Positions 1 to 9,043 of a DNA stretch of 64,000 nucleotides are shown here, piece after piece. The position numbers and the translations under genes were made by a program. Under the pieces are notes generated by a model. It had not been told where the DNA came from and made no database searches. It saw nothing but the letters and a program-made list of their open reading frames with translations. Location: assembly GCA_963210315.1 (NCBI GenBank), contig OY723244.1:620001-684000 (forward strand), read 5' to 3'. Numbering within the stretch: the first letter of the stretch is position 1; the number at the start of each line of letters is the position of its first letter. Source of the stretch: Rhynchopus euleeides (Eukaryota; Euglenozoa; Diplonemea; Diplonemida; Diplonemidae).

Positions 1-1630
1 GCTTGTCTGCGGGGTTATCCCGTGATTTGATGTAGGCCCATTGCACCGCTGTGAAATATGATGACGTCAGCCCCAGGATCCGCATCACCTCTCTGTTCAG
101 TGCCCGAGCCGGAGAATACCCGCGCTGCAGCGCCCCGATCACCGCGGTGTTGTCAAGGTACCACTTCACGTTGGCACCCCAGGCGTTCTCCCCGACACAC
201 TCCTCCATGCCGTAGACCACAGCACGTGCCTCAAGCACCGCGATCCGCGTCGACCGCTGCTCCTCCGGCAGTTCGTCAGCCTCTTCCCAGGTCCAGCGTC
301 GCCCAAACGATCGAAGAGCGCCGCCTGCTGACACCACAACACCGCACCCCGTCACCGAAGCATCCGACCAGATCTCTACCCCCCGGCCTCGGCTCATCTC
401 GGTGAACTCCTTGTACATCCTCGGTTGGAGCGCAGCGTCGATCCAACGCACCGCCGCCTCAGTCGTTTGCGCGGAGAGCTGTACTTCTTCGTCCGGGTGT
501 GCACCACGGTTCAATGCGTTGCTGTTGCGGCGCAGGGCGATGATGGCGTCGATAAACCTGCCCAGAGGCTGCACCACCAGGGGCGAGGCCCACACCAGAC
601 GACCACCCAAGGATTCCAAGTCGCACCGCCTAACCCTCGGCTTCGTCTCGCCCTGAGCCATCAGGTCCGCCCGCGCCGCCCTCAGCTTCCTCGCCACCTT
701 GGGCCCAACGCCCACCTCTCGACGGCAGTGGAAGCCGAACCCGAGGAAGACGTACTCCGTGTCACCGTCGCTCGCCTCAGATATCGTCGCGCCGGCGCGT
801 CTCGCTGCCACGTCAAACGCCGCCGTTGCCTCCCGAACACGCTCCCAGGTGCCCGCGTACCGCACGTTGTCGACATACACGTCAACGCACAGTTCCGGAG
901 TGGATGTAGATGGGGAGGGAGAGAATACCGCCGTGGGGGGGGTTGAGAGATAGCAGTGGGAAAGTGCATACATGATCAGGTGCATCAACTCTGGGGACCA
1001 CGACGCCCCCATTGGCAAACGGGTCAGGCAGTATGCCTCCCCCTTGTCATCACGGTATGTGAAGTATTTCTGAGACTCTTCGGGAATGGGGATCTGAAAA
1101 AAGGAAGCCGCTAGGTCTCTTTGGGAGGCGCACTCGCATTCCACCCTGGACAACACTGTTGGGGAGGTGGGGAAAACAACTTGGCAGCGGTATCCATAAG
1201 CTGCCGCGAGGGAGTTGTGGTCTTTGGTCCACATGATGGGCCTCAGTCGGCCCCCGTGTGGGCCATACCCCTGCTTTTCTTCGAAGACAACGAAAGGGGA
1301 AATAGCCAGAACAGGGTTTCTCTTGCCAAAATCAAAGTCCGGGGCTCTCCGCACCAGCCCTGCCTCTTCCAGCTGCACCGAAAAACGAGAAGAAAAGGCC
1401 TGGCTCTTGGGTTTCACAGTTGCCGGGGTCCAGCTCTGCTCTGAGACCTCCCGCGCCATGGCCTGGGGGTTGGCTGTCATGTCCAGCAGTGTGCTGATCC
1501 TTTCACGCACTGGCCCCTTGGCCATCCGAAGTACCTCAGGAATAGAAATAATAGGGACTTTTTTGCAATGCAACGGGGCTTTTAGTTGTTCTTGGGTTGG
1601 AAGGGAACCCCTGGACACCCGTTTTCCCAT
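1..1630 (-). CDS. VL1 reverse transcriptase/RNase H (copy 1, lacks last codons)
   Basis: This is the same protein as at 6273-7916, truncated only by the window edge, which removes about four codons and the stop. The reverse transcriptase copies the element RNA and the RNase H domain removes the RNA strand. The ATG at 1630 lies 40 bases downstream of the YR stop codon. No internal stop or frameshift is visible, so the copy is potentially functional. Confidence 0.85.
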   Translation of the reverse strand, partial: MGKRVSRGSLPTQEQLKAPLHCKKVPIISIPEVLRMAKGPVRERISTLLDMTANPQAMAREVSEQSWTPATVKPKSQAFSSRFSVQLEEAGLVRRAPDFDFGKRNPVLAISPFVVFEEKQGYGPHGGRLRPIMWTKDHNSLAAAYGYRCQVVFPTSPTVLSRVECECASQRDLAASFFQIPIPEESQKYFTYRDDKGEAYCLTRLPMGASWSPELMHLIMYALSHCYLSTPPTAVFSPSPSTSTPELCVDVYVDNVRYAGTWERVREATAAFDVAARRAGATISEASDGDTEYVFLGFGFHCRREVGVGPKVARKLRAARADLMAQGETKPRVRRCDLESLGGRLVWASPLVVQPLGRFIDAIIALRRNSNALNRGAHPDEEVQLSAQTTEAAVRWIDAALQPRMYKEFTEMSRGRGVEIWSDASVTGCGVVVSAGGALRSFGRRWTWEEADELPEEQRSTRIAVLEARAVVYGMEECVGENAWGANVKWYLDNTAVIGALQRGYSPARALNREVMRILGLTSSYFTAVQWAYIKSRDNPADK

Positions 1631-1669
1631 GCCGGAGTGGCTACTATGCTCGGGGGGCACCAAGTTCCG

Positions 1670-2734
1670 TTAAAGACGGGCACAACACTCTGGGGAGAGG
1701 GCCAGGGCCACCTCCTCGTTCACGTTCGCGAGGTATCTCATGGTGGTGGGGGGAAGAATGGGGTTCGCGGTTTTGTGCCTGGCAATCCTGGGGATGTCCT
1801 GGGGGGGGAGGATACCGTTGGCTGCCAGTGTGGCTAGAAATTGCAGGGCCCCCCGTCGGGGTGAATGAAGCGTCCACTCTTGGCAGTTGGGGCATTGGCG
1901 GAGAAGGCGCAGAAATTGGGAGTGGGGGACACCGAACAGAAGGGATTCCAAGGGGCATGTCTGTCTTTTCTCCACCACGAACGCAATCAGACGCTCCAAA
2001 CCCGCCCCCGCTGCAACTGCGAACCTGCGATCCACAAATGGGGTCGTCTTGATTGCCTTTGACCTGTAAAAATCCACCACGAGTCGTGTTCCACATGCTG
2101 TGGGTTTCACATCCTTTACCGTGAGATCTGCCGCATCGCGGTAGCGGCAGGCTGTCTTCCACAGAAACAACAACAGGTTCGCCTCCACCTCGTGCCCCCT
2201 TGTGAACAGAACAAACACCGCCTGGGTCACTTCGGCCTTTTTTGCGGGGACAGCTTGCTTCGGGGGGGAAAAGGGGGTCGCACGAGCCAGTGCGTTGGCA
2301 TAGCCCTGAAGGGGGAGCGGGGACCAATTCCCCTGCTGCAGACCGACTGCGTTTATTGCCGATGCATAATTTTTGACTGTGCTTGTTGTCAAGTGGGTCA
2401 TTCCCGCCAGAAACAGAACTGCTGCATCTTCCGAGGGGGGTAGGGAGAGGTCTGCTGTCACACACCAACTTTCCAGTCTTTTCCATAGCCCACCCCTGGT
2501 GGAGATTGTGCGTTCCGCCAGGCTCTCTTTCATGACTTCTTCCAGCCGTTCCTTTGCTTCCCACAGAGTGTGGTCGTCCCTGGCCCGGGTCCTTGCCGGC
2601 GCAGCTTGCGTGTACACCTCCGACAGAGTGTTCTGGACGATGTTCTGGGGGGCGGGAGGGGGGGTAGGGGGTTGGGGGGGCCTTTCCTGTCCCAGTTTTT
2701 GGCAGAGTGCCGTGATTTGGCCGAGTGCCTGCAT
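1670..2734 (-). CDS. VL1 tyrosine recombinase (copy 1)
   Basis: This 354-residue protein is identical to the copies at 7956-9020, 25311-26375 and 31596-32660. The first ~110 residues are proline-rich and helical. The catalytic half has Arg197 (R-x-x-D context), His290-x-x-Arg293, His320 and nucleophile Tyr334, in the order and spacing of tyrosine recombinases of DIRS/Ngaro/VIPER-type retroelements. In those elements this enzyme inserts a circular DNA copy without target duplication. The ATG at 2734 is 23 bases downstream of the gag stop, which suggests one polycistronic RNA. Confidence 0.88.
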   Translation of the reverse strand: MQALGQITALCQKLGQERPPQPPTPPPAPQNIVQNTLSEVYTQAAPARTRARDDHTLWEAKERLEEVMKESLAERTISTRGGLWKRLESWCVTADLSLPPSEDAAVLFLAGMTHLTTSTVKNYASAINAVGLQQGNWSPLPLQGYANALARATPFSPPKQAVPAKKAEVTQAVFVLFTRGHEVEANLLLFLWKTACRYRDAADLTVKDVKPTACGTRLVVDFYRSKAIKTTPFVDRRFAVAAGAGLERLIAFVVEKRQTCPLESLLFGVPHSQFLRLLRQCPNCQEWTLHSPRRGALQFLATLAANGILPPQDIPRIARHKTANPILPPTTMRYLANVNEEVALALSPECCARL

Positions 2735-2757
2735 GATGTCCTGGCCGAGTGCCGGTG

Positions 2758-3741
2758 TTAATTCCAGTTGGTGTTGCCCCGGGGTTTCCCCCCCTTTCCC
2801 CCCTTTCCCTGAAATGTGTGGTGGGGGTAGGGGGAATACCGATTCGGGGGGGGAAAAGACTGGGGAGGGCCACCGTTGCCCCCCTTTCCCCCCTTCGTCG
2901 TGCGTGCACGCCCCGCCAGCTTGGCGATGGCCCGGTCAGCAGCGGATGCTTCCGTGTCGGCCGTCCGCATCTCCGCCTCCACCTGCGCCCGGGGGATCCT
3001 GTGTTGTTTCCACGCCTCATTCACCACCAGCTCGTGCAGCAGCTGGTTCCCCATCTGGGTCACGGTGGTGGACCAGAACCCCCGCTCAGCAGCCTCCTGC
3101 GCGAGGGCGACCCACGTGCTCAGGTGGGTCACCTTGTTCGATGTCCCGAACTGCAGCCTCAGGTCTCGGATCATCTCCCGCGCCGCTGCCACCCCTCCTG
3201 CCTTCAAAAACCCCTGCCACTGGGAGACGCAAGCCGGCCTCATGTTGGGCAGGCTGAGGGCCGACTGCAGGTTCCCGATTGTCGGGAGCTTGGGGGGGTC
3301 CTGGGCAGGGGGGCTGCTCCCCTCCGGTTGCGCCTGTGCCGCCCCGGCCTCACCTCCCGCTTTCCCCCCAGTCCCCGCCTGCTTGGCGCCTTCGCGGACC
3401 GCCTTGGCGAGGTCTAGTACCGACTCTCTCATGAGGTCGAGTTGTGCCTTGGTCTGCTTCCTCGCGTATTCATGCACCGATCTGAGGTTGGCGTAGTCAA
3501 ACCCCACCACGGGGATGGTGCATTCTTGCAACCCCGTGGGCTCGACTTCATCGAGTTCCTCTAACGGCAGGGTGTAGAGGATGGTGTACGTGTTGTCCTC
3601 ATTTTTTCGCAGCACCCCCGCGTGGCGAGAGTACTCTCCCCCAATTTCGTCGCCATCCTGTGGGGATGCTCTGACCTCGTACACAATCTCGGTCACTCCG
3701 CGCTGGTGGAGCCTGTCGAGCATCTGTGTAACCGCTTCCAT
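2758..3741 (-). CDS. VL1 gag-like protein (copy 1)
   Basis: A 327-residue protein occupies the gag position, first in the element. It has no CCHC knuckle. A central helical region (about residues 165-255) resembles the VL2 gag-like protein, with shared L-L and R-x-P-R-A positions. The tail is Gly/Lys-rich and probably binds nucleic acid. The ATG at 3741 is chosen because the frame upstream lies in the terminal repeat; an in-frame ATG at 3930 would give 390 residues. In the upstream part a CAG/GTAACG and a TTTTTACACTTCAG resemble a 67-base intron (3837-3771), but splicing would not keep this frame from 3930. Confidence 0.7.
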   Translation of the reverse strand: MEAVTQMLDRLHQRGVTEIVYEVRASPQDGDEIGGEYSRHAGVLRKNEDNTYTILYTLPLEELDEVEPTGLQECTIPVVGFDYANLRSVHEYARKQTKAQLDLMRESVLDLAKAVREGAKQAGTGGKAGGEAGAAQAQPEGSSPPAQDPPKLPTIGNLQSALSLPNMRPACVSQWQGFLKAGGVAAAREMIRDLRLQFGTSNKVTHLSTWVALAQEAAERGFWSTTVTQMGNQLLHELVVNEAWKQHRIPRAQVEAEMRTADTEASAADRAIAKLAGRARTTKGGKGGNGGPPQSFPPPNRYSPYPHHTFQGKGGKGGKPRGNTNWN

Positions 3742-3779
3742 TTTAAGAGCTTCTCCCACGGACTGCTTCTCTGAAGTGT

Positions 3780-3996
3780 AAAAAGAGAAAGGCTTTGCGC
3801 AGTCCGTGGGAGAAAGTAAGTTGGAGCTTGTCGTTACCTGAGGTGTGGGGGGTTGTGTGTAAAACCCAAGAATTATACGGACTGCAAGCCAACATTCCTG
3901 TGACCGAATAGAGAAGGGGAGAGATGGCATGGAACCGAGGGGAGAGGGGGGCAGGAACCTTGGGAACTCCGACTAGTGAGCAGGCCCACTGTGGCC
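3780..3996 (-). repeat. VL1 terminal repeat A1 (copy 1)
   Basis: This 217-bp segment recurs at 5784-6000, 10066-10282, 27421-27637, 29424-29640 and 33706-33922. It begins at the 5' end of the element (minus strand GGCCACAGTG...) and runs into the gag leader. Confidence 0.85.
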
Positions 3997-4284
3997 ACGA
4001 CATCCTGGTGTGGGGTGCGTGTGAGGTGGAGGTGCGGGCCCGGGCTGCATACATCCGGGACAGGATGGCGTGTGCGAATGGGGAGGTGAACGAGCGGAAG
4101 AGCATGCAGACCCCTGCGGGGCTGGTGCGCTACATCGGGCTGGAGTGGGATGTGCCGAACGCGAGCTACCGCATCCCACAGGACTGGCGAGCTGAGGCCC
4201 AGACGCGGGTCGAAGCCTGTCTGGGCGCACGGGCGCTCCCTCTGCACCGGTGGTGGGGTATGCTCATAGGCTGCAGCGGATTCC
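3997..4284 (+). pseudogene. Reverse transcriptase fragment of a third YR-type element
   Basis: An open plus-strand frame of about 96 residues contains a Y-I-G-L-E-W-D-V motif followed by a W-R-A-E-A helix. It aligns by eye with the region just after the catalytic motif of the VL1 RT (E-Y-V-F-L-G-F-G-F) and the VL2 RT (Y-E-F-L-G-V-A-F). It lacks the catalytic motifs and any RNase H, and it ends in AAATCCA simple sequence. The sequence differs from both VL1 and VL2, so it is probably a remnant of a third related family, cut at its left by VL1. Confidence 0.5.
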
Positions 4285-4545
4285 AAATCCAGAATAGTGG
4301 ATTTTCAAATCCAAAAATCCAAAATCCAAATCTGGATTTGAAAATCCAAAATCCAAACCCCAAAATCCAAATCTGGATTCCAAAATCCAAAATCCAGGAT
4401 TTGGGATTTCCAAATCCAGGATTTGAAAATCCCAAATCCTGGATTTGGAATCCCAAAATCCTGGATTTTGGATTTTGAAATCCAGATTTGAGAATCCAAA
4501 ATCCTGGATTTGGGATTTCCAAATCCAGGATTTTGGGGTCATTTT
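4285..4545. repeat. AAATCCA/TGGATTT simple-sequence tract
   Basis: Irregular runs of the heptamer AAATCCA and its complement make this segment nearly self-complementary. The long open frames it creates on both strands (rich in N-P-K-I-Q or F-W-I-L) are artefacts of the 7-base unit. Confidence 0.85.
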
Positions 4546-5105
4546 TGGCCAAGGTGAAATTTTCACCCAAAAAATGACCAAAAAAAATTCTGACCCCAAA
4601 ATCGGATTCTAGTGGTCTGAAACTGTCCAGTATCGAAGGAAATCCCTAAAAAATCGTGATTTTTGACCCCTGAATCACCCATGTGAATCCAAAAATCAAA
4701 CAAATGAGGTTTGGGCCAAAAATGTCCGAAAATTTGGACAAGGCAAATTTTCACCCAAAACTCGACCAATTTTTTTTTGACCCCAAAATCGGATCCTAGT
4801 GGTCTGAAACTGTCCATTGTCGAAGGAAATCCTCAAAAAATCGTGATTTTTGACCCCTGAATCACCCGTGTGAATCCATAAATCGAACAAATGAGGTTTG
4901 GGCCAAAAATGGCGAAATTTTGGACAAGTCAAATTTTCGCCCAAAAATCAACCAAAAAAATTCTGACCCCAAAATCGGATTGTAGTGGTCTGAAACTGTC
5001 CATTATCGAAGGAAATCCTCAAAAAATCGTGACTTTTGACCCCTGAATGACCCATGTGATTCCCAAAATCAAACAATTGAGGTTTGGTATGGTTTTGGCC
5101 AAAAA
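4546..5105. repeat. ~184-bp tandem repeat, three units
   Basis: The landmark GACCCCAAAATCGGAT recurs at about 4596, 4779 and 4964, followed each time by TAGTGGTCTGAAACTGTCC. Diverged units occur inverted at about 23985-24300 and in the same orientation at 44760-45010, so this is a dispersed family and not only a local satellite. Confidence 0.8.
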
Positions 5106-5330
5106 TACAACCAAATGAAATCCTGGTCCCAAAATCCAAAAAAAATCGGCCAAAAAAAATTGGGTCCGCGTCCCAAAATCCAAAAAAATCCGGCCAAATA
5201 AAAAATGGGTCCGCGCTCCAAAATCCAAAAAAAATCGGCCAAAATCCAACTTAACAAATCTTCAAATCGGCCAAAAAAATGATTAAAAATCGGCCAAAAT
5301 CCAACTTAACAAAATCCACCTTTTTCGAAC
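5106..5330. repeat. AT-rich short tandem repeat (CCAAAATCCAAAAAAATCGG)
   Basis: Four or five imperfect copies of a roughly 55-base unit contain TGGGTCCGCG and AAATCGGCCAAA. Related sequence is seen at 23810-23950 on the opposite strand. No coding signal is seen. Confidence 0.65.
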
Positions 5331-5510
5331 GAAAAAGGCGACTTTCGGGACACCTTAAAAAAAGGCCAAAAAATTTCCGGCGCCTGCGGCGGGCACCCCC
5401 CCCCCCCCCCCGCACGCGCACGTAAAGTGCGCGGCCCACTGCGTGTTCTCCCGAAAAAAGTCGATTTTCAGTACACCTTACAGGGGGGGGGGCGAATAGA
5501 ATTACTAAGT
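5331..5510. repeat. Dispersed GCGCCTGCGGCGGGC repeat end
   Basis: This carries the sequence blocks TTTCCGGCGCCTGCGGCGGG, a C homopolymer, CGCACGCGCACGTA and GTACACCTTACAGGGGGGG. The same blocks recur two or three times at 16905-17300 and are followed there by a TACTTAGT-rich element. Here the element is cut off by VL1 at 5511. Confidence 0.65.
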
Positions 5511-5767
5511 AGAGTTCCCCATCGGTTCCTGTGTGAGGGAGGCTAAGTGTACGCAGCAACACATTCCGGGCAAGCCTTGCCCTCTTGGCACTTAGCCTTC
5601 CTACAAGTGTGGTGGAGAGGGGAGTGGGGAGTGGGCAGCACGATCTTCTGTTACCATTACTGTTCGTAGCGCAGGGGTACGCTGAGCGCGCGGCTGAAGT
5701 CACCAAAGACGCAGGTCGCCGCAGGACGCAGCGGAAGAGCCGCGCGATCAGCGCCGAACGACACCCC
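5511..5767 (-). repeat. VL1 split direct repeat B2 (copy 2)
   Basis: This 257-bp segment is the 3' terminus of the element and equals B1 at 6001-6257. The element end is the minus-strand complement of AGAGTTCCCC at 5511. Confidence 0.9.
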
Positions 5768-5783
5768 GGGTGGGAGGGAAGGG

Positions 5784-6000
5784 AAAAAGAGAAAGGCTTT
5801 GCGCAGTCCGTGGGAGAAAGTAAGTTGGAGCTTGTCGTTACCTGAGGTGTGGGGGGTTGTGTGTAAAACCCAAGAATTATACGGACTGCAAGCCAACATT
5901 CCTGTGACCGAATAGAGAAGGGGAGAGATGGCATGGAACCGAGGGGAGAGGGGGGCAGGAACCTTGGGAACTCCGACTAGTGAGCAGGCCCACTGTGGCC
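5784..6000 (-). repeat. VL1 split direct repeat A2 (copy 2)
   Basis: This 217-bp segment is the same as A1 at 10066-10282. It directly abuts B1 at 6001, so the pair reads like a joined end of a circle. Confidence 0.9.
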
Positions 6001-6257
6001 AGAGTTCCCCATCGGTTCCTGTGTGAGGGAGGCTAAGTGTACGCAGCAACACATTCCGGGCAAGCCTTGCCCTCTTGGCACTTAGCCTTCCTACAAGTGT
6101 GGTGGAGAGGGGAGTGGGGAGTGGGCAGCACGATCTTCTGTTACCATTACTGTTCGTAGCGCAGGGGTACGCTGAGCGCGCGGCTGAAGTCACCAAAGAC
6201 GCAGGTCGCCGCAGGACGCAGCGGAAGAGCCGCGCGATCAGCGCCGAACGACACCCC
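6001..6257 (-). repeat. VL1 split direct repeat B1 (copy 2)
   Basis: This 257-bp segment lies just downstream of the RT stop codon (6273) in element orientation and is repeated as B2. Confidence 0.9.
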
Positions 6258-6272
6258 TTCGCTACCCCTGCG

Positions 6273-7916
6273 CTACCTCCGGCTCGGCTTGTCTGCGGGG
6301 TTATCCCGTGATTTGATGTAGGCCCATTGCACCGCTGTGAAATATGATGACGTCAGCCCCAGGATCCGCATCACCTCTCTGTTCAGTGCCCGAGCCGGAG
6401 AATACCCGCGCTGCAGCGCCCCGATCACCGCGGTGTTGTCAAGGTACCACTTCACGTTGGCACCCCAGGCGTTCTCCCCGACACACTCCTCCATGCCGTA
6501 GACCACAGCACGTGCCTCAAGCACCGCGATCCGCGTCGACCGCTGCTCCTCCGGCAGTTCGTCAGCCTCTTCCCAGGTCCAGCGTCGCCCAAACGATCGA
6601 AGAGCGCCGCCTGCTGACACCACAACACCGCACCCCGTCACCGAAGCATCCGACCAGATCTCTACCCCCCGGCCTCGGCTCATCTCGGTGAACTCCTTGT
6701 ACATCCTCGGTTGGAGCGCAGCGTCGATCCAACGCACCGCCGCCTCAGTCGTTTGCGCGGAGAGCTGTACTTCTTCGTCCGGGTGTGCACCACGGTTCAA
6801 TGCGTTGCTGTTGCGGCGCAGGGCGATGATGGCGTCGATAAACCTGCCCAGAGGCTGCACCACCAGGGGCGAGGCCCACACCAGACGACCACCCAAGGAT
6901 TCCAAGTCGCACCGCCTAACCCTCGGCTTCGTCTCGCCCTGAGCCATCAGGTCCGCCCGCGCCGCCCTCAGCTTCCTCGCCACCTTGGGCCCAACGCCCA
7001 CCTCTCGACGGCAGTGGAAGCCGAACCCGAGGAAGACGTACTCCGTGTCACCGTCGCTCGCCTCAGATATCGTCGCGCCGGCGCGTCTCGCTGCCACGTC
7101 AAACGCCGCCGTTGCCTCCCGAACACGCTCCCAGGTGCCCGCGTACCGCACGTTGTCGACATACACGTCAACGCACAGTTCCGGAGTGGATGTAGATGGG
7201 GAGGGAGAGAATACCGCCGTGGGGGGGGTTGAGAGATAGCAGTGGGAAAGTGCATACATGATCAGGTGCATCAACTCTGGGGACCACGACGCCCCCATTG
7301 GCAAACGGGTCAGGCAGTATGCCTCCCCCTTGTCATCACGGTATGTGAAGTATTTCTGAGACTCTTCGGGAATGGGGATCTGAAAAAAGGAAGCCGCTAG
7401 GTCTCTTTGGGAGGCGCACTCGCATTCCACCCTGGACAACACTGTTGGGGAGGTGGGGAAAACAACTTGGCAGCGGTATCCATAAGCTGCCGCGAGGGAG
7501 TTGTGGTCTTTGGTCCACATGATGGGCCTCAGTCGGCCCCCGTGTGGGCCATACCCCTGCTTTTCTTCGAAGACAACGAAAGGGGAAATAGCCAGAACAG
7601 GGTTTCTCTTGCCAAAATCAAAGTCCGGGGCTCTCCGCACCAGCCCTGCCTCTTCCAGCTGCACCGAAAAACGAGAAGAAAAGGCCTGGCTCTTGGGTTT
7701 CACAGTTGCCGGGGTCCAGCTCTGCTCTGAGACCTCCCGCGCCATGGCCTGGGGGTTGGCTGTCATGTCCAGCAGTGTGCTGATCCTTTCACGCACTGGC
7801 CCCTTGGCCATCCGAAGTACCTCAGGAATAGAAATAATAGGGACTTTTTTGCAATGCAACGGGGCTTTTAGTTGTTCTTGGGTTGGAAGGGAACCCCTGG
7901 ACACCCGTTTTCCCAT
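6273..7916 (-). CDS. VL1 reverse transcriptase/RNase H
   Basis: This 547-residue polymerase of the complete element carries two domains. In the RT domain (about residues 80-300), motif A is R-D-L-A-A-S-F-F with Asp172, motif B is L-P-M-G-A-S-W-S near 205-214, and motif C is Y-V-D-N at 252-255, where most RTs have Y-x-D-D. The RNase H domain (about 415-547) shows Asp423, Glu467, Asp493 and a D-N-P-A-D-K-P-S motif near 538. No protease or integrase is present. The ATG at 7916 is the first in frame; the frame is open upstream to a TTG at 7949, six bases from the YR stop, so translation by reinitiation or a non-ATG start is possible. Confidence 0.92.
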   Translation of the reverse strand: MGKRVSRGSLPTQEQLKAPLHCKKVPIISIPEVLRMAKGPVRERISTLLDMTANPQAMAREVSEQSWTPATVKPKSQAFSSRFSVQLEEAGLVRRAPDFDFGKRNPVLAISPFVVFEEKQGYGPHGGRLRPIMWTKDHNSLAAAYGYRCQVVFPTSPTVLSRVECECASQRDLAASFFQIPIPEESQKYFTYRDDKGEAYCLTRLPMGASWSPELMHLIMYALSHCYLSTPPTAVFSPSPSTSTPELCVDVYVDNVRYAGTWERVREATAAFDVAARRAGATISEASDGDTEYVFLGFGFHCRREVGVGPKVARKLRAARADLMAQGETKPRVRRCDLESLGGRLVWASPLVVQPLGRFIDAIIALRRNSNALNRGAHPDEEVQLSAQTTEAAVRWIDAALQPRMYKEFTEMSRGRGVEIWSDASVTGCGVVVSAGGALRSFGRRWTWEEADELPEEQRSTRIAVLEARAVVYGMEECVGENAWGANVKWYLDNTAVIGALQRGYSPARALNREVMRILGLTSSYFTAVQWAYIKSRDNPADKPSRR

Positions 7917-7955
7917 GCCGGAGTGGCTACTATGCTCGGGGGGCACCAAGTTCCG

Positions 7956-9020
7956 TTAAAGACGGGCACAACACTCTGGGGAGAGGGCCAGGGCCACCTC
8001 CTCGTTCACGTTCGCGAGGTATCTCATGGTGGTGGGGGGAAGAATGGGGTTCGCGGTTTTGTGCCTGGCAATCCTGGGGATGTCCTGGGGGGGGAGGATA
8101 CCGTTGGCTGCCAGTGTGGCTAGAAATTGCAGGGCCCCCCGTCGGGGTGAATGAAGCGTCCACTCTTGGCAGTTGGGGCATTGGCGGAGAAGGCGCAGAA
8201 ATTGGGAGTGGGGGACACCGAACAGAAGGGATTCCAAGGGGCATGTCTGTCTTTTCTCCACCACGAACGCAATCAGACGCTCCAAACCCGCCCCCGCTGC
8301 AACTGCGAACCTGCGATCCACAAATGGGGTCGTCTTGATTGCCTTTGACCTGTAAAAATCCACCACGAGTCGTGTTCCACATGCTGTGGGTTTCACATCC
8401 TTTACCGTGAGATCTGCCGCATCGCGGTAGCGGCAGGCTGTCTTCCACAGAAACAACAACAGGTTCGCCTCCACCTCGTGCCCCCTTGTGAACAGAACAA
8501 ACACCGCCTGGGTCACTTCGGCCTTTTTTGCGGGGACAGCTTGCTTCGGGGGGGAAAAGGGGGTCGCACGAGCCAGTGCGTTGGCATAGCCCTGAAGGGG
8601 GAGCGGGGACCAATTCCCCTGCTGCAGACCGACTGCGTTTATTGCCGATGCATAATTTTTGACTGTGCTTGTTGTCAAGTGGGTCATTCCCGCCAGAAAC
8701 AGAACTGCTGCATCTTCCGAGGGGGGTAGGGAGAGGTCTGCTGTCACACACCAACTTTCCAGTCTTTTCCATAGCCCACCCCTGGTGGAGATTGTGCGTT
8801 CCGCCAGGCTCTCTTTCATGACTTCTTCCAGCCGTTCCTTTGCTTCCCACAGAGTGTGGTCGTCCCTGGCCCGGGTCCTTGCCGGCGCAGCTTGCGTGTA
8901 CACCTCCGACAGAGTGTTCTGGACGATGTTCTGGGGGGCGGGAGGGGGGGTAGGGGGTTGGGGGGGCCTTTCCTGTCCCAGTTTTTGGCAGAGTGCCGTG
9001 ATTTGGCCGAGTGCCTGCAT
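7956..9020 (-). CDS. VL1 tyrosine recombinase (copy 2)
   Basis: This is the 354-residue integrating enzyme of the complete element, with the same residues as in copy 1: Arg197, His290, Arg293, His320 and Tyr334. It lies between the gag and RT genes, with a 23-base gap upstream and a 39-base gap to the RT ATG. It presumably recombines a circular cDNA into the genome using short homology. Confidence 0.9.
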   Translation of the reverse strand: MQALGQITALCQKLGQERPPQPPTPPPAPQNIVQNTLSEVYTQAAPARTRARDDHTLWEAKERLEEVMKESLAERTISTRGGLWKRLESWCVTADLSLPPSEDAAVLFLAGMTHLTTSTVKNYASAINAVGLQQGNWSPLPLQGYANALARATPFSPPKQAVPAKKAEVTQAVFVLFTRGHEVEANLLLFLWKTACRYRDAADLTVKDVKPTACGTRLVVDFYRSKAIKTTPFVDRRFAVAAGAGLERLIAFVVEKRQTCPLESLLFGVPHSQFLRLLRQCPNCQEWTLHSPRRGALQFLATLAANGILPPQDIPRIARHKTANPILPPTTMRYLANVNEEVALALSPECCARL

Positions 9021-9043
9021 GATGTCCTGGCCGAGTGCCGGTG

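Larger units (their letters stand above)
1..3996 (-). mobile_element. VL1 YR retrotransposon, copy 1 (3' end cut by window start)
   Basis: This matches the complete copy at 5511-10282 with an offset of 6286 bases. It holds, in minus-strand order, repeat A1 (3996-3780), the gag-like gene, the tyrosine recombinase gene and all but the last 14 bases of the RT/RNase H gene. The B1-A2-B2 tail would lie left of base 1. Its 5' end at 3996 abuts a plus-strand fragment of a different RT, so it inserted into, or recombined with, another element. Confidence 0.88.

Noticed and set aside
1644-3020. A 458-codon minus-strand frame overlapping YR and gag in another frame
   Set aside because: The YR frame in the same place has all catalytic residues. 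The overlapping frame is proline/arginine-rich noise caused by GC bias.
2373-3496. Plus-strand frames of 294, 222 and 206 codons opposite the VL1 gag and YR genes
   Set aside because: They are shadows of the minus-strand genes, repeated at the other copies. They lack motifs.
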